DNA from: Pelagirhabdus alkalitolerans
Lineage (GTDB): Bacteria > Bacillota > Bacilli > Bacillales > Amphibacillaceae
Direction of reading: 5' to 3'
DNA length: 64,000 nucleotides
Assembly: GCF_900096905.1 (NCBI RefSeq)
Contig: NZ_FMYI01000006.1
Location: 113,921-177,920 of the forward strand
The notes beneath the pieces were generated by a model. That model searched no databases. It saw only the letters and a program-made list of their open reading frames with translations, and was not told the origin of the DNA. Each line of letters starts with the position of its first letter. The stretch's first letter is position 1. Both the position numbers and the translations under genes were made by a program. This document shows, one piece after another, positions 1 through 9,065 of this stretch.

Positions 1-20
1 TAATAAAGGGTGGTGCGAAT

Positions 21-1334
21 ATGGAAAAAAGAGTACTTGATAAACGCCTTGAGCGTTTAATTGATCTATATGAGAATGTTGATGGTTTAATTGAACATCT
101 ACCTGTCAAAATGCCACAGGCAGCTAAAAAGCAACTAGAAAAAATAATTTTTCATAATCAAGAGCTGGAGTCATTAATGGAATCAATACGTTCGAGACGT
201 CCACCTCGTTTAATTTTAGTAGGAAGAACAGGCGTTGGAAAATCCAGTTTAATCAATGCAATCTTTGGTCAATACTTGGCAGAAACATCACCGGTTGAAA
301 TAGGGACGAAGGATGTACAGTCATACACGTATGAATCTGATGGTGAGACATTGTTTGAGGTCATGGACACAAGAGGGATCGCTGAGTCGGTTTCAACAAG
401 CCAAACTTCAGCTGAAAAAGATCTCGTTAAAGCGATTGAAACATTTCAGCCAGATGCGATGCTTTTTGTCATGAATGCTACTGAGCGTGCGCATATGGAT
501 AATGATTTTAAGGCTGTTCAGTATCTTCAAAAGCAAGCGAACGCGCCAATCCCACTTGTGACTGTCTTAACGCATGTCGATCATTTGGAGCCGGCAAGAA
601 TTAAAAATCCTAGTGAGTACCCGGCTATTAAACATCAACATATAAATGATAAAGTCGAAAAAGTCGAGCAACTGATTGATCAATTTGATGTAGATAGTAA
701 AGCGATTATACCTGTATCAGCCTATATTGAATGGGATTCATTTGAACCACACACACTAACAGAAACTGAACAACGGGAACTATCGATTACTTTTGATGGC
801 CGATACAACATGGATGCGTTGATTGATTTTTTCGAACAAAACTTACAACCTGAAGCGTCGATCCATCTTTTAATGTCGGCACGGATCGAACGTGCTATTC
901 AAAAAATGACAAAGCAACTTATTCAAGCCTTTTCTGTTGCAGCATCCACGGTGGCCTTGACTCCTATTCCGGTCAGTGATATGTCGGTTCTAATTCCATT
1001 ACAAATTGTCCTTGTGACGTTTATTGCTTATTTAAGCGGCGCTGAAGTATCGAAATCAACAGCAAAAGATTTTGTTTTAAGTTTAGGTGGTGTCGGTGCA
1101 ATGGGGTATAGTTTTCGTATGATCGCCCAACAAGGCAGTAAATTTTTAAACCTGATCTTACCTGGTTCAGGTAGTGTCATTTCAAGCACGATTGCCTACT
1201 CTGGCACGTATGCAATGGGAAAAGCAGCTGAAGCGTATTATATTGAAAAAGTGAATGAAGATGAACTAAAGACAATTGTTAAAGAAGCGTCAGAAAAAGC
1301 AAAACAATCTTATCAACAGGACCAAGAAACTTAA
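21..1334 (+). CDS. Era/TrmE-like GTPase with C-terminal DUF697-like membrane region
   Basis: A 437-aa GTP-binding protein. The P-loop GRTGVGKSS lies near residues 68-76, a G3-like DTRG near 118, and a G4-like THVD near 188. The last ~130 residues are hydrophobic and glycine-rich, as in DUF697-type GTPases that contact the membrane. The start at 21 follows a good ribosome site (AAAGGGTGG). The family is widespread but its cellular target is not established; I infer a membrane-associated regulatory GTPase. It is monocistronic here, followed by a small RNA candidate. Confidence 0.8.
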   Translation: MEKRVLDKRLERLIDLYENVDGLIEHLPVKMPQAAKKQLEKIIFHNQELESLMESIRSRRPPRLILVGRTGVGKSSLINAIFGQYLAETSPVEIGTKDVQSYTYESDGETLFEVMDTRGIAESVSTSQTSAEKDLVKAIETFQPDAMLFVMNATERAHMDNDFKAVQYLQKQANAPIPLVTVLTHVDHLEPARIKNPSEYPAIKHQHINDKVEKVEQLIDQFDVDSKAIIPVSAYIEWDSFEPHTLTETEQRELSITFDGRYNMDALIDFFEQNLQPEASIHLLMSARIERAIQKMTKQLIQAFSVAASTVALTPIPVSDMSVLIPLQIVLVTFIAYLSGAEVSKSTAKDFVLSLGGVGAMGYSFRMIAQQGSKFLNLILPGSGSVISSTIAYSGTYAMGKAAEAYYIEKVNEDELKTIVKEASEKAKQSYQQDQET

Positions 1335-1341
1335 AAAAAGA

Positions 1342-1370
1342 TTGTTATTTGTCTTTGTACATGCTATAGT
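1342..1370 (+). promoter_or_regulatory. Sigma-A promoter of the small RNA candidate
   Basis: TTGTTA at 1342-1347 and TATAGT at 1365-1370 are separated by exactly 17 bp. It begins just after the GTPase stop codon, so it would start a transcript near 1377 that contains no convincing gene. Confidence 0.6.
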
Positions 1371-1376
1371 ATGAGA

Positions 1377-1512
1377 GCGATGAGCTGTTTGCATAAGTCG
1401 CGCACATCCAAACGTTGTATGTGGCAACGGTGCTGCGCCGCAAAAGATTGTATTCAACCAGGATTGAATACATTAAAAAAACCGACCTTTCTTATGAGAG
1501 GTCGGCTTTTTT
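1377..1512 (+). ncRNA. Candidate structured small RNA (~135 nt)
   Basis: The stretch lies between a promoter-like sequence and a strong intrinsic terminator. It contains a perfect 9-bp hairpin TGTATTCAA/TTGAATACA (about 1449-1472) and a GC-rich upstream part rich in short complementary segments. The 80-codon reading frame that crosses it has no ribosome site and no recognisable composition, so I treat the region as non-coding. I do not recognise a known RNA family; it does not resemble SRP RNA, 6S RNA or tmRNA. Confidence 0.5.
1482..1505. terminator. Bidirectional intrinsic terminator
   Basis: A 10-bp stem with loop TTAT, flanked by an A-run on the left and a T-run on the right. It can end the small RNA (+) and panF (-). 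Confidence 0.85.
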
Positions 1513-1517
1513 GTAGG

Positions 1518-2951
1518 TTATGCAGAACGAATGCGCTTTTGAAAGAACAAACTAAAGGTGACATAAAAAATAAACGCAATCACAATCGATGTCACAACAT
1601 GATGCATACCTAATGGCTCAAACCCTGCTGTATCGAGGATCATGTAAGAAATAATACCAGCGATCATCGATGCTAAAGCACCGTATTTATTCCCTTTATT
1701 CCAGTAGAGCCCCATGATAATTGGCCACATGAATGCTGATTCCATACCACCAATCGCAAATAAATTTAACCAAATAATGAGTTCTGGTGGTTGAACGGCC
1801 ATTGAGAATACAACAATCCCTAGTAAAGCGGTAATGGTCATACTCATTTTTTTCAAAAATTGTCGAGAAGCGTCAGGATTAATATAGTTAATATAGACAT
1901 CCTTCACAATCGTCGAGCTAACAAGTAAAAGTAATGAGTCAACTGTCGACATAATCGCAGCGAGTGGTGCGGCGAGAATTAAGCCTGCTAACCAAGGTGG
2001 TAACACATGGGCGGCAATTTCAGGCATGACTGTATCACCAACTTCAATTCCTGGTAGGATTGGACGGGCAAAAACACCGATTAAATGCATATTTAACATA
2101 ATAAAACCAACTACAATCGTTCCAATAATCAGTGCACGATGGAATGATTTTGTGCTTTTATAACTCATGGCCCGAACAGCAATTTGAGGGAGCGCCACAA
2201 CCCCAACTCCAACTAAGATCCAATATGACGACACATAGCTTGCAGTTAGCTGCCCTTCAGACCCATAAGGTGTAATTAAGTTTGGGTTAATCTCTCTTAA
2301 ATCATTCATGATTGACGTGACCCCGCCACCAGAAATGACAACAGCAATAAGGAGCACTAATGTTCCAATAAACATGATGCTTCCTTGGATCGAATCCGTT
2401 AAGGTCACGGCACGAAATCCTCCGAAGGTCACGTATAATAAGACTGTTACAACAAAAATAAATAGCGCACCGTGATATGAAAGTCCCGTTAACGACTCAA
2501 TCAATCTTGCACCACCTATCCATTGGGCAGCCATTGCTGAGAAAAGAAAGATAACAATACTAAACGCAGCAAGTAAGACGACGGCTTTCGATTGATAACG
2601 TTCTTTAAGAAAATCGACCATCGTGACCGCCTTATAACGCTTTGTAACAATCGCGAACTTTTTTCCTAAGATCATTAAAGTGAAATACCCTGTTGCGACT
2701 TGTGTAACAGCTAGTAATACCCAGCCTAAACCTTCGTTGTAGGCAACACCAGGCCCACCTATAAAACTACTAGCGCTACCATAAGTGGCAGTCATCGTCA
2801 TCGCTAAAACGAAGCCACCAAGACTTCTTCCACCTAAATAATAATCATGGATAAAACTAGCATCATTCGTTTTTTTACGACTAAAGATAAATCCAATAAA
2901 AAAAATAGCAATTACAGAACTAAATAACGTAATCGTTGCTTGTATGTTCAT
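1518..2951 (-). CDS. panF: Sodium/pantothenate symporter PanF
   Basis: A 477-aa member of the sodium:solute symporter (SSS) family with about 13 hydrophobic helices. The N-terminal part has the family's YYLGGRSLGGFVLAMTMTAT signature, and a later stretch reads PLAAIMSTVDSLLLL. It imports pantothenate with Na+ across the cytoplasmic membrane for coenzyme A synthesis. The upstream YhdT partner overlaps it by 4 nt (ATGA), the same pairing seen in enterobacteria, which supports the PanF call over other SSS members. It ends at a shared terminator. Confidence 0.85.
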   Translation of the reverse strand: MNIQATITLFSSVIAIFFIGFIFSRKKTNDASFIHDYYLGGRSLGGFVLAMTMTATYGSASSFIGGPGVAYNEGLGWVLLAVTQVATGYFTLMILGKKFAIVTKRYKAVTMVDFLKERYQSKAVVLLAAFSIVIFLFSAMAAQWIGGARLIESLTGLSYHGALFIFVVTVLLYVTFGGFRAVTLTDSIQGSIMFIGTLVLLIAVVISGGGVTSIMNDLREINPNLITPYGSEGQLTASYVSSYWILVGVGVVALPQIAVRAMSYKSTKSFHRALIIGTIVVGFIMLNMHLIGVFARPILPGIEVGDTVMPEIAAHVLPPWLAGLILAAPLAAIMSTVDSLLLLVSSTIVKDVYINYINPDASRQFLKKMSMTITALLGIVVFSMAVQPPELIIWLNLFAIGGMESAFMWPIIMGLYWNKGNKYGALASMIAGIISYMILDTAGFEPLGMHHVVTSIVIAFIFYVTFSLFFQKRIRSA

Positions 2952-3220
2952 GACGCATCCTCCACCTCTTCATCAAATGGAACATCCACAAAAAAGAATT
3001 TGACGACAATAAAGACAAGAACCGCCATGATGACGACACCGACGATGGCACTATAAAAAAACCATGCAGGAAAACCAAACACATATTGATAATCGCTCAC
3101 ATCTTGACTGCCCAAACCATAAGCAAAGCCGAACCACCAAACAAAATTAAATAAGGCAAGTCCAACGCCAATCAAGGCTTCACGATGTGCGATCTTAAAT
3201 CGGTAATCTTGTTGTTCCAT
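2948..3220 (-). CDS. yhdT: YhdT family small membrane protein (DUF997)
   Basis: About 90 aa with two transmembrane helices and an acidic tail. The start at 3220 is chosen because GGAGG sits 7 nt upstream; a longer frame to 3259 has no ribosome site. Proteins of this family almost always precede panF, as here, where the stop overlaps the panF start. They are thought to assist the symporter, but the role is not established. Confidence 0.8.
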   Translation of the reverse strand: MEQQDYRFKIAHREALIGVGLALFNFVWWFGFAYGLGSQDVSDYQYVFGFPAWFFYSAIVGVVIMAVLVFIVVKFFFVDVPFDEEVEDAS

Positions 3221-3336
3221 GTTTAAACCTCCATTCTGATGATTGATAACTGTTAGCATTATACACTATTTTTATAAATCAGAAAAAGCAAATAATAGGA
3301 TAGACTAATATTATGGTAAATAAATAGTTAAAAAGG

Positions 3337-3366
3337 TTGACTCATATTATGTAAGCGTGATATTAT
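3337..3366 (+). promoter_or_regulatory. Promoter of the tracrRNA
   Basis: TTGACT at 3337-3342 and TATTAT at 3361-3366, spacing 18. A start 7 nt downstream falls on position 3373, the first base of the anti-repeat (GTCTC), which supports the reading. Confidence 0.65.
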
Positions 3367-3372
3367 TAATTT

Positions 3373-3497
3373 GTCTCAAATATAGCCGACGGGCTGTATT
3401 AATACCTAAGAGCATGGAACCTACTAAAATAAGGCTACATGCCGGAATTGATCCTTTTTAGGATCTAAAATCCCCTTTCAATTGAAAGGGGATTTTT
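3373..3497 (+). ncRNA. tracrRNA of the SaCas9-like system
   Basis: Same strand as cas9. GTCTC (3373-3377) complements the 3' end of the CRISPR repeat. After a 22-nt hairpin (3379-3400), AATACCTAA to TACTAAAAT (3401-3430) complements the rest of the repeat, with G-U pairs, one A-G mismatch and the internal loop CU:AACC that parallels CU:AAUC in S. aureus. Next come the nexus hairpin GGC-TACAT-GCC (3433-3443), a second hairpin GATCC/GGATC (3450-3465) and a terminator hairpin (3467-3496). Anti-repeat plus nexus strongly resemble the S. aureus tracrRNA. Confidence 0.85.
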
Positions 3498-3501
3498 CTA
3501 T
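3467..3501 (+). terminator. tracrRNA terminator
   Basis: A 13-bp stem (AAAATCCCCTTTC / GAAAGGGGATTTT) with loop AATT, followed by T residues. Confidence 0.85.
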
Positions 3502-3609
3502 GTCAAGTGATAAAAACAACAAGAAAATTTATTGTTTTTTTGTAAAATGATAGAAAACACTAAAGGTAAATAGTATAATATAAGGAGAAATGTAGAGGAG
3601 GAATGAACT

Positions 3610-6600
3610 ATGTCAAATAAAAACGATTTTTTCATTTTAGGATTAGATATAGGAATTGGTTCGGTTGGATGGGGATTGATTGATAAAGATCGAAATGTAA
3701 TTGATGCTGGCGTGCGTCTATTTCCAGAAGCAGATCCATCAAACAATGAGGGAAGAAGATCATTCCGTTCGACTCGCCGTTTGTTACGCCGTAGACAACA
3801 CCGCTTAGACCGCCTCAAAGAATTACTCCAACAAAGTAACATTATTCAGTCAAGAGAAATACCAACATCAACAAAGCCCTATACGATAAGATCTAAGGGA
3901 CTCTATCACCCTCTAACAAAAGATGAGATCGCCATTGCTCTTATTCACTTAGCCAAGCGCCGAGGTATTCACAACATCGAAGTAGAAGAAGACGATAGTT
4001 CAGGTAATGAATTATCCACAAAAGATCAAATTTTAAAAAATGAGAAATTATTAAAAGATCGATATGTATGCGAACTCCAACTCGATCGATTTAAAGAAAA
4101 AGGGGAGATAAGAGGTCACTCCAATCGTTTTAAAACGGAGGACTATGTAAAAGAAGCGAAGAAATTGTTAGATACACAGCAAAAACACCACAATGAGATT
4201 ACGACAGACTTTATCGATAAGTACATAGAATTGTTAAAAACAAGAAGAGAGTATTATGAGGGGCCAGGAAAAGGGAGTCCTTTTGGTTGGGATGAAGATA
4301 TCGAAAAATGGTATCAACAAATGATGGGGCGATGTAGCTATTTCCCTGAGGAGTTAAGAGCCGTTAAAGAATCTTACTCCGCACAGTTGTTTAACTTATT
4401 GAATGATTTAAATAATTTGTCACTGAATCGTGAAGAAAATACCAAACTCACATATGATGAAAAAATTCATTTAATTGATCAAGTTTTCAAAAAATACAAA
4501 AACCCGACCTTGAAACGTGTCGCTAAGTCGTTGGATATTGAGGAACACGATATAAAAGGGTATCGAATCACTAAAAATGGTAAACCAACCTTTACAACAC
4601 TGAAGGTCTATCATGATATAAAGTCTATTAATGATAGTAGTCAGCTATTAGAAAATGTTGATCAGCTTGACGAAATCGCTGAAATTGTAACAATGTATCA
4701 ATCGCCATCTGATAAATTTGATAGTTTAGAGAAACTTGAATTAAAGATACCAAAATCAGATTTGTTGCAGATAGCTCAACTTAATTATACCCAAACGCAC
4801 AGTTTGAGCTTAAAAATGATTCATTTATTATTACCTGAATTATTAGAAACCTCAAAAAATCAAATGGAAATAATAACTGAGCAAGGTTTGAAACCTAAAA
4901 AAGTTAATTTTGAGGGACGTACTTACATTCCCACTAAGCAAATCGATGATTTTATATTATCCCCAGTCGTTAAACGTGCATTTACACAAACAATCCGCGT
5001 TATAAATGCCATTATCAAAAAATATGGTTATCCATCTGAGATTGTAATTGAATTAGCGAGAGAAAAAAATAGTGATGATAGAAAGAAATTTTTAAATGAT
5101 CTACAAAACAAAAATGAAAAAATGAATAAAGAGATAAGAGAAAAACTAGAAGCGCTTGATGTTGATGCTTCAAAGGGTTTGTTTAATATGTTGAAACTAT
5201 GGCATTTACAGGACGGCTTATGTATGTATTCAAATAATTCAATTAAAATAAATACTTTAGTTAATAAACCTTATCTATTTGAAATCGATCATATTATCCC
5301 TCGATCTGTCTCATTCGATGATTCAATGAATAATAAAGTACTTGTTTATAAAGATGAAAATCAGAAGAAATCTAATCAAACACCATTTCAATATCTATCC
5401 AGTGGAAGAGGTGTGATTTCATATGATCATTATAAGAGTTCAGTGCTTCAATTAGCTAAGTCACCAAACAAAATGTCAAAGAAGAAAAAAGAGTATTTAC
5501 TAGAAGAGCGAGATATCAATAAATATGACGTTCAGCAAGAGTTTATTAACCGTAATTTAGTAGACACTCGTTATGCTACTCGTGAAATTATGACAACTTT
5601 AAAAACGTTCTTTACTGCAAATGAAAAGTCTGTAAAAGTTAAATCAATTAACGGCTCATTCACAAACTACCTTAGAAAACTATGGGATTTAAATAAAGAT
5701 CGTGGAGCCGATTTCAAACACCATGCTGAAGACGCTCTAATTTGTGCGATGGCTAATCATATTTTTGAAACTAAAGAAGTATTTAAGTCTCAAAACTTAA
5801 TATTTAATCAGGGGCACATGGTAGATGTCGAAACAGGGGAAATCTTACAAGAGGGAGAGTTCAATGCTTTCTTTACTGAGAAAATCAATAAAGTAAAACA
5901 AATTAAAAATTATTCGGATTACAAATACTCGCACAGAGTTGATATGAAGCCAAATCGTCAGTTAATGGACGATACATTATACTCAACTCGTAAGCGTAAT
6001 GACGAAGAGTATGTAATTAACAAATTAAAAAATATCTATGATAAAAATTCAAAAGATGCAGAAAATTTAGTGAAAAAATACAAAAAAGATCCGTCACAAT
6101 TTTTAATGTATCATCATGATCCCCAAACATTTAAGAAACTTGAATCAATTATTGAAAAATATTCAGAAGCAAAAAATCCACTTCATCAGTACTGGCAAGA
6201 AGAGGGGGGCTATTTAAAAAAGTATAGTAAAAAAGGGAATGGCCCCATCGTCAAAAGTTTGAAATATTACGAATCTAAATTAAAAGAACATAGAGATCAA
6301 TCTTATAAATACCCTGTTTATGATAAGAAAGTTGTTAAGAAATCATTAAAACCATACCGGATGGATGTTTATAGTAATGGAAGTCAATATAAATTTGTTA
6401 CTGTTAGATATAACGATCTGAAGGAGCAAGGTAATGAGTATGTCATTAATATTGAAGATTATCAAAATAAGTTGAAATCAAAAAAGATTGATGAAAGTTT
6501 CAAATTTTTATTTAGCTTATACAAAAATGATGTTTTACGTTTAGAAGGAGAATATTATCGATTGATTGGGGTGAACAATGATTCAACAAATAGGGTTGAA

Positions 6601-6777
6601 TTAAATACAATCAAGTATAATTATAAAGATTATTGTAAAAAAGAAAAAATTAAAAATGATCGAATAGCCCCAACTATAAAAAAAAGTGTTACTGATTTTC
6701 AAAAGTTCAATGTGGATGTCCTTGGACAATATTTTATAAATGAAAATGAAAAACTAAAAATGAAATACTCAAAATAA
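3610..6777 (+). CDS. cas9: CRISPR-associated endonuclease Cas9, SaCas9-like (type II-A)
   Basis: 1055 aa, against 1053 for S. aureus Cas9, to which it aligns along its whole length from memory. The RuvC-I aspartate is D13 (ILGLDIG), followed by an arginine-rich bridge helix near residues 50-75. RuvC-II has E481 (VIELAREKN). The HNH domain has D560-H561 and N584, and RuvC-III has H705 and D708 (HHAEDALI). All catalytic residues are present. In the PAM-interacting domain N989, N990, R995, E997 and R1018 match SaCas9 N985, N986, R991, E993 and R1015. The ribosome site is GAGGAGG, with a likely -10 TATAAT at 3574-3579. It is first in the cas9-cas1-cas2-csn2 operon and cleaves DNA matching the crRNA. 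Confidence 0.97.
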   Translation: MSNKNDFFILGLDIGIGSVGWGLIDKDRNVIDAGVRLFPEADPSNNEGRRSFRSTRRLLRRRQHRLDRLKELLQQSNIIQSREIPTSTKPYTIRSKGLYHPLTKDEIAIALIHLAKRRGIHNIEVEEDDSSGNELSTKDQILKNEKLLKDRYVCELQLDRFKEKGEIRGHSNRFKTEDYVKEAKKLLDTQQKHHNEITTDFIDKYIELLKTRREYYEGPGKGSPFGWDEDIEKWYQQMMGRCSYFPEELRAVKESYSAQLFNLLNDLNNLSLNREENTKLTYDEKIHLIDQVFKKYKNPTLKRVAKSLDIEEHDIKGYRITKNGKPTFTTLKVYHDIKSINDSSQLLENVDQLDEIAEIVTMYQSPSDKFDSLEKLELKIPKSDLLQIAQLNYTQTHSLSLKMIHLLLPELLETSKNQMEIITEQGLKPKKVNFEGRTYIPTKQIDDFILSPVVKRAFTQTIRVINAIIKKYGYPSEIVIELAREKNSDDRKKFLNDLQNKNEKMNKEIREKLEALDVDASKGLFNMLKLWHLQDGLCMYSNNSIKINTLVNKPYLFEIDHIIPRSVSFDDSMNNKVLVYKDENQKKSNQTPFQYLSSGRGVISYDHYKSSVLQLAKSPNKMSKKKKEYLLEERDINKYDVQQEFINRNLVDTRYATREIMTTLKTFFTANEKSVKVKSINGSFTNYLRKLWDLNKDRGADFKHHAEDALICAMANHIFETKEVFKSQNLIFNQGHMVDVETGEILQEGEFNAFFTEKINKVKQIKNYSDYKYSHRVDMKPNRQLMDDTLYSTRKRNDEEYVINKLKNIYDKNSKDAENLVKKYKKDPSQFLMYHHDPQTFKKLESIIEKYSEAKNPLHQYWQEEGGYLKKYSKKGNGPIVKSLKYYESKLKEHRDQSYKYPVYDKKVVKKSLKPYRMDVYSNGSQYKFVTVRYNDLKEQGNEYVINIEDYQNKLKSKKIDESFKFLFSLYKNDVLRLEGEYYRLIGVNNDSTNRVELNTIKYNYKDYCKKEKIKNDRIAPTIKKSVTDFQKFNVDVLGQYFINENEKLKMKYSK

Positions 6778-6791
6778 TTAGGAGGCTAATA

Positions 6792-7697
6792 ATGGGGTGG
6801 CGTATTATTCACGTAAATCAAGTCGATCAACTTTCTCTGCAGTTGGATAATTTACGTGTCAGACGGTCTGATGATGATGTTCGAGTTCCTTTAAAAGATA
6901 TATTTGCGATTGTTATAGAAGACTTAACATGTAAGTTGACAAGCCGATTAATGATTGAAATGTCTAAGCATAATATTTTAGTAGTATTATGTAATCAGAA
7001 ATATCTCCCGGAATGTGTCGTTCAACCAGTATCAGGTCATGCAACGCATCATCAGCAGATGATGCGCCAGCTGGCTTGGCAAGAAGAAACTAAAGATAAA
7101 TTGTGGCAACAAATTATACACAGGAAATTAATAAATCAATCTATAGTTATGCAAAGAGTTAGTGTTGATTTTGATCGAATCAAAAAAGTAAGAGACTTAG
7201 CGGATGTAATAACCCCAGGAGATAAAGAAAATATGGAAGGTCAGGCTGCAAGAGTTTACTTTAATAGCTTTTTTGAAAGCGATTACTCTAGAAGTGATGA
7301 TACATTTATTGAAAATGCTGCACTAAACTATGGGTATTCCATTCTTCATTCAGCAATTGCTCGTACAGTCGTTGCTAAAGGACTGATTTCAGGATTGGGT
7401 ATTCATCATAAAGGAGCTAGAAATCCGCACAACTTAGCCTCCGATATTATTGAACCATTTCGTCAAATAGTAGACTACTATGTTTTGCGATTCCCTCCTG
7501 AAGAGTATTTAACAAAACAGTATCGTTTAAATCTGATTAATTTGTTACATGCAAAAGTAGAGATAAATCAAAAAATACAAACAGTAATTCGTGCGATTGA
7601 ATTGACTATTGACTCAATTTTGGAATTTTTTGAAACAGGTGATTCAAACAAATTAAAACTACCATCTATAAATAATTTAAGAATATATGAGTCTTAG
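6792..7697 (+). CDS. cas1: CRISPR integrase Cas1 (type II)
   Basis: 301 aa. The metal-binding triad is visible as E149 (NMEGQAARVYF), H205/H206 (LGIHHKG) and E221 (DIIEPFRQ), matching the spacing in type II Cas1 proteins. With Cas2 it inserts new spacers at the leader end of the array. The ribosome site AGGAGG lies 14 nt after the cas9 stop, so translation follows on the same mRNA. The gene looks intact, so adaptation is probably functional. Confidence 0.96.
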   Translation: MGWRIIHVNQVDQLSLQLDNLRVRRSDDDVRVPLKDIFAIVIEDLTCKLTSRLMIEMSKHNILVVLCNQKYLPECVVQPVSGHATHHQQMMRQLAWQEETKDKLWQQIIHRKLINQSIVMQRVSVDFDRIKKVRDLADVITPGDKENMEGQAARVYFNSFFESDYSRSDDTFIENAALNYGYSILHSAIARTVVAKGLISGLGIHHKGARNPHNLASDIIEPFRQIVDYYVLRFPPEEYLTKQYRLNLINLLHAKVEINQKIQTVIRAIELTIDSILEFFETGDSNKLKLPSINNLRIYES

Positions 7698-8010
7698 GTT
7701 CGTGAGAGTCATGATCATGTTTGATTTACCTGTTGAAACGAAAAAGCAAAGAAGAACGTACTCAAAATTCCGTAAAGAGCTCATAAGTCAAGGGTTTCTC
7801 ATGCTCCAATATTCAATCTATATTAAATCTTGTATTAATAAAGAAGCTGCACAAGGATCAATCAATTTAGTGAAACGTTATTTACCAAAAGAGGGACACG
7901 TAAGAGCAATTATTATTACAGAAAAGCAGTTTGAAAAAATGAAGATTTTAGTAGGAAATGAAGATAAAAACATTGCGCTTTTAGGAGAAAATCGAACCAT
8001 TGAGTTTTAA
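7687..8010 (+). CDS. cas2: CRISPR-associated Cas2 (type II)
   Basis: 107 aa with the ferredoxin-like fold signature RVMIMFDLP at the N-terminus, including the conserved aspartate. It is the structural core of the Cas1-Cas2 integration complex. It overlaps the end of cas1 by 11 nt, so translational coupling is likely. No truncation is seen. Confidence 0.95.
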   Translation: MSLRFVRVMIMFDLPVETKKQRRTYSKFRKELISQGFLMLQYSIYIKSCINKEAAQGSINLVKRYLPKEGHVRAIIITEKQFEKMKILVGNEDKNIALLGENRTIEF

Positions 8011-8032
8011 ATCATATACGTGGAGGATTAAA

Positions 8033-9049
8033 ATGGAATTCCAATGGCACATAAGAGAAGAACAACTGCAGTATGATTTAAATATAAATGGATACTCATC
8101 AATTTATACTAACAGCACAACAGATGAATATTCTTTATTGGATAATTTACTGCAATATTTTCAACCTCGATCGAAATTAAAGGACAATCTAAAGGTTTAT
8201 GATATTGATGAAGAGTATGAAGAATTATCTACTAAACATTATCAAATAATTCATTTATCAAATGAACAGGTTATTGAAGAATTGAAGTTAGGATCAAAGG
8301 CATTATTAAAATCAAAGATAAAAAACGAGTTAAAACAAGATGTTGAAGCCGAGGGTTATTTAAATACAATAAACTCATTATTAGATGACTTGGTTGAACG
8401 AGTACCATTAGATCTTCCTTTACGTACTAACCCATTTAACTTTGATAGCTTGATGAAATTGATTTCGATAAATATGGAAGATGAAACAGATGAAACGAGT
8501 TGCAATATAGTATTAAGACAAAATAATAAAATATTGCCAATTTTAACAGATCATATTAAAGAAACAGTTAGCACACCAACAATCATTTATTTTACTTATC
8601 CTGAAAATTATTTAAGTCCTGGTGAACAAAAAGAAATGCGTGAATTGTTAAATCACTTATCAGCTGATGTTCCAATTATTGTGCTTACCAAATCAAAGCT
8701 TTTTTTATCTAGTCAATATAGAGGACTAAATTATTTTTCGCGCAATCAACAACTGTTTAATCAACAATTAATAAATGATATGGAATGGGAAGCTCCTACT
8801 ATTTATGAACAAGATGAATTAATAGAAAGTTTAGTGAAGATTGTACACAAGTATATTGATTTAATCGAAATATATCCACTTGTGTCAAATTATCAAGACG
8901 CAGATATCCATTTGTTTAAATCAATTGATCTGTATGTATTCTCGTTCATAATGTACAAACTAAAATTAAGATTCACTTTTGAATTACAGGAGCAGGAGAT
9001 TGAAGCTCCGGTATATAAGTACATCATGTTCATTTATGAAAATTTATGA
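8033..9049 (+). CDS. csn2: Csn2, long form (type II-A adaptation protein)
   Basis: 338 aa from the ATG at 8033, which follows a clear GGAGG; an in-frame start at 8000 has no ribosome site. The position after cas2, the length (near 340 aa, against ~220 for short Csn2) and the acidic, asparagine-rich sequence fit the long Csn2 form known from the S. thermophilus CRISPR1 locus. Csn2 is a DNA-end-binding ring required for spacer acquisition in type II-A. The assignment rests on context and length more than on recognisable motifs. The stop codon lies only 16 nt before the first repeat, so the leader must overlap this gene. Confidence 0.8.
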   Translation: MEFQWHIREEQLQYDLNINGYSSIYTNSTTDEYSLLDNLLQYFQPRSKLKDNLKVYDIDEEYEELSTKHYQIIHLSNEQVIEELKLGSKALLKSKIKNELKQDVEAEGYLNTINSLLDDLVERVPLDLPLRTNPFNFDSLMKLISINMEDETDETSCNIVLRQNNKILPILTDHIKETVSTPTIIYFTYPENYLSPGEQKEMRELLNHLSADVPIIVLTKSKLFLSSQYRGLNYFSRNQQLFNQQLINDMEWEAPTIYEQDELIESLVKIVHKYIDLIEIYPLVSNYQDADIHLFKSIDLYVFSFIMYKLKLRFTFELQEQEIEAPVYKYIMFIYENL

Positions 9050-9065
9050 TATATTTTCATTAGAG
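9050..9065 (+). promoter_or_regulatory. Very short CRISPR leader with -10-like TATATT
   Basis: Only 16 nt separate csn2 from repeat 1. TATATT at 9050-9055 could be a -10 box whose start point would fall at about 9062; the matching -35 is weak and inside csn2. ATTAGAG directly precedes the first repeat and resembles the leader-anchoring heptamer described for type II-A arrays (for example ATTTGAG in streptococci). Confidence 0.5.

Noticed and set aside
1371..1613. 80-codon open frame after the GTPase
   Set aside because: No ribosome site; it runs across a terminator hairpin and the end of panF, and its composition is not protein-like.
3498..3842. Minus-strand frame opposite the cas9 start
   Set aside because: Antisense shadow of the arginine-rich start of cas9 and its promoter; no ribosome site.
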